A stretch of 53,007 bases of DNA. Source: an uncultured Erysipelotrichaceae bacterium (lineage in GTDB: Bacteria > Bacillota_I > Bacilli_A > Erysipelotrichales > Erysipelotrichaceae). Of the stretch, positions 52,060 to 53,007 are shown piece after piece (within the stretch, counting starts at the first letter, position 1; every line of letters starts with the position of its first letter). A program made the position numbers and the translations under genes. The stretch spans positions 1 through 53,007 of the forward strand of contig CAKUWO010000004.1 in NCBI GenBank assembly GCA_934699415.1. Reading direction: 5' to 3'. Below the pieces are notes generated by a model. The model was not told the origin of the DNA and did no database searches. It saw nothing but the letters and a program-made list of their open reading frames with translations.

Positions 52060-52071
52060 ACATACCTCCTT

Positions 52072-52098
52072 TTAGCATACACAATGATAGAGTGCTAA
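52072..52098 (-). promoter_or_regulatory. CIRCE-like HrcA operator before clpB
   Basis: On the minus strand TTAGCACTC (52098-52090), 9-bp spacer, GTATGCTAA (52080-52072). It matches the CIRCE consensus at 16 of 18 arm positions, ending 1 nt before the AGGAGG of clpB. A weak TATCAT in the spacer is a possible -10. Confidence 0.82.
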
Positions 52099-52110
52099 TA
52101 TCTAAGATTT

Positions 52111-52138
52111 TTTAAGTAAGAGTTACCTCTTACTTAAA
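52111..52138 (-). other. Perfect hairpin at the end of dnaJ
   Basis: TTTAAGTAAGAG and CTCTTACTTAAA form a 12-bp perfect stem with a 4-nt loop that includes the dnaJ stop codon. It is followed by A residues, not U, on the dnaJ transcript, so it may be a processing or stability element and not a standard terminator. Confidence 0.7.
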
Positions 52139-53007
52139 ATTCTTTTTGAAACGATCAAAAACAGATTCTTTTTTATCGCCCTTATTTGCTAATTGCATAT
52201 AGAGCTCTTTTTCTTCTTTACTTAATTTCTTAGGAATAGTTACATTAATTTCAACATATTGGTCACCTTTTAAGCCAGTTCTAAGGTCTTTAACACCATA
52301 GCCTTTAATTCTTAAACGTTGACCAGGTTGAGTGCCAGCTGGAACAGTTAGTTCAACATCACCATTTGCCGTTGGTACATCTACTGTGCAACCTAAAGTA
52401 GCATCAACAGCTGAAATTGGCACTTCGATATAAATGTTGTTGGCTTCTCTTTTAAAATGTGCATGTGGGCGAACATTGATTTCAATAAATAAATCACCGT
52501 TGTTTCCACCATTAACGCCTCTTTCACCCATACCAGCAATTCTAATCTGTTGACCGCTAGAAATACCTTCAGGTACTTTAACTTCAACTTCTTTAGAGCT
52601 ATTAGTATAGCCACTACCATGGCACTTATCGCATTTATGAATAATATGTTTACCAGTACCATTACAATCAGGGCATGTACCAACCTGTTGCATCATACCA
52701 AATGCTGTACGACGTTGATTTACAACTCTACCTGTACCATTACATGTATGGCATGTTTCAATATCAGATGGACTTTTTGCGCCTGTACCATTACAGTCTT
52801 TACACTTCTCATCAACATCTAAACGGATAATCTTTTCAACACCATGACATGCATCAAGGAAATCAATGTCCATGGTCATATAGCGGTTGTCACCTTTAAT
52901 TGGTCCATCATTACTTCTACGTGAAGAAGAGAAACCATTAAAGCCACCAAAGCCACCCATGCCACCCATAAAGGATGAGAAGATATCGCTTAAATCATCA
53001 AATCCTG
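52130..53007 (-). CDS. dnaJ: Chaperone DnaJ (3' part, N terminus outside window)
   Basis: The frame runs off the window edge, leaving about 292 residues. It begins within the glycine-phenylalanine region (GFDDLSDIFSSFMGGMGG); the J-domain is outside. Four CxxCxGxG zinc-finger repeats follow (CKDCNGTG, CHTCNGTG, CPDCNGTG, CHGSG with CDKC), then the C-terminal substrate-binding domains (GDLFIEINVRPH, GDQYVEINVTIPK). DnaJ delivers clients to DnaK and works with ClpB encoded next door. It is probably the last gene of an hrcA-grpE-dnaK-dnaJ operon, most of which is beyond the window. Confidence 0.95.
   Translation of the reverse strand, partial: GFDDLSDIFSSFMGGMGGFGGFNGFSSSRRSNDGPIKGDNRYMTMDIDFLDACHGVEKIIRLDVDEKCKDCNGTGAKSPSDIETCHTCNGTGRVVNQRRTAFGMMQQVGTCPDCNGTGKHIIHKCDKCHGSGYTNSSKEVEVKVPEGISSGQQIRIAGMGERGVNGGNNGDLFIEINVRPHAHFKREANNIYIEVPISAVDATLGCTVDVPTANGDVELTVPAGTQPGQRLRIKGYGVKDLRTGLKGDQYVEINVTIPKKLSKEEKELYMQLANKGDKKESVFDRFKKNFK

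Noticed and set aside
1..53007. CRISPR array, insertion sequence, prophage or defence island
   Set aside because: No spaced repeats, transposase or integrase (other than the core XerC) and no phage-like genes were seen.

Overview
This window looks like the chromosome of a low-GC, cell-walled Bacillota, most likely a gut-type Bacilli or Erysipelotrichia relative; the exact genus cannot be fixed from the sequence alone. The evidence is the AT-rich composition, strong AGGAGG ribosome binding sites, T-box leaders, CIRCE-like HrcA operators, RNase HIII, RNase Y, an RNase J2-like protein, RecU, GpsB, MutS2, a Bacillus-type RNase P RNA and a short ComK homologue. TGA is used as a stop (for example topA, the spx-like gene and the comK-like gene), so the standard bacterial code applies. 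Most genes lie on the minus strand. No transposon, prophage or CRISPR array is visible.

Layout. 1-2670: tRNA-Val and an NAD salvage cluster (pncB-nadE-nadD). 2700-4212: a CIRCE-controlled hsp20 and an unknown gene broken by a frameshift in a C6 run. 4225-10413: ftsK, a catalytically degenerate RNase J2-like gene, miaB, an FMN-binding oxidase-family gene and a ferredoxin. 10469-17849: the conserved block rplS-lepB-rbgA-rnhB-dprA-topA-trmFO-xerC, read right to left. 17954-22909: recD2-mnmA-spx diverging from a T-box-controlled trpS. 22939-30040: cvpA-mutS2-uvrC, an overlooked 54-residue membrane ORF, a comK-like gene and a YitT-type membrane protein, with rnhC divergent. 30058-35760: guaB of an unusual type, proS, a decayed lipoprotein gene, and thrS with a T-box. 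35765-39804: pgsA-recA and rny, then gpsB and rnpB. 39902-43514: recU and a large class A penicillin-binding protein. 43601-49479: tag, an M20 hydrolase, an SPOUT methylase, truB, ribF, rsmF and asp23. 49510-53007: clpB and the 3' part of dnaJ, with a second CIRCE-like operator.

Functional themes are translation and tRNA modification (MiaB, MnmA, TrmFO, TruB, three aminoacyl-tRNA synthetases, L19, RbgA, RsmF), RNA turnover (RNase J2-like, RNase Y, RNase P, RNases HII and HIII), DNA repair and recombination (RecA, RecU, RecD2, UvrC, MutS2, Tag, DprA, XerC, TopA), wall growth and division (PBP1, GpsB, FtsK), and heat shock (Hsp20, ClpB, DnaJ). Most of it is core chromosome with gene order close to Bacillus. 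I saw no clearly new multi-gene system. The items most worth a second look are the frameshifted duplicated-domain gene with a palindromic upstream site, the degenerate RNase J, the Tritrichomonas-like IMP dehydrogenase, the comK-like gene whose start abuts a terminator, the dprA ribosome binding site held in a hairpin, the divergent spx/trpS promoters with overlapping -35 boxes, and several genes with a -10-like box immediately upstream of an SD-less start codon.
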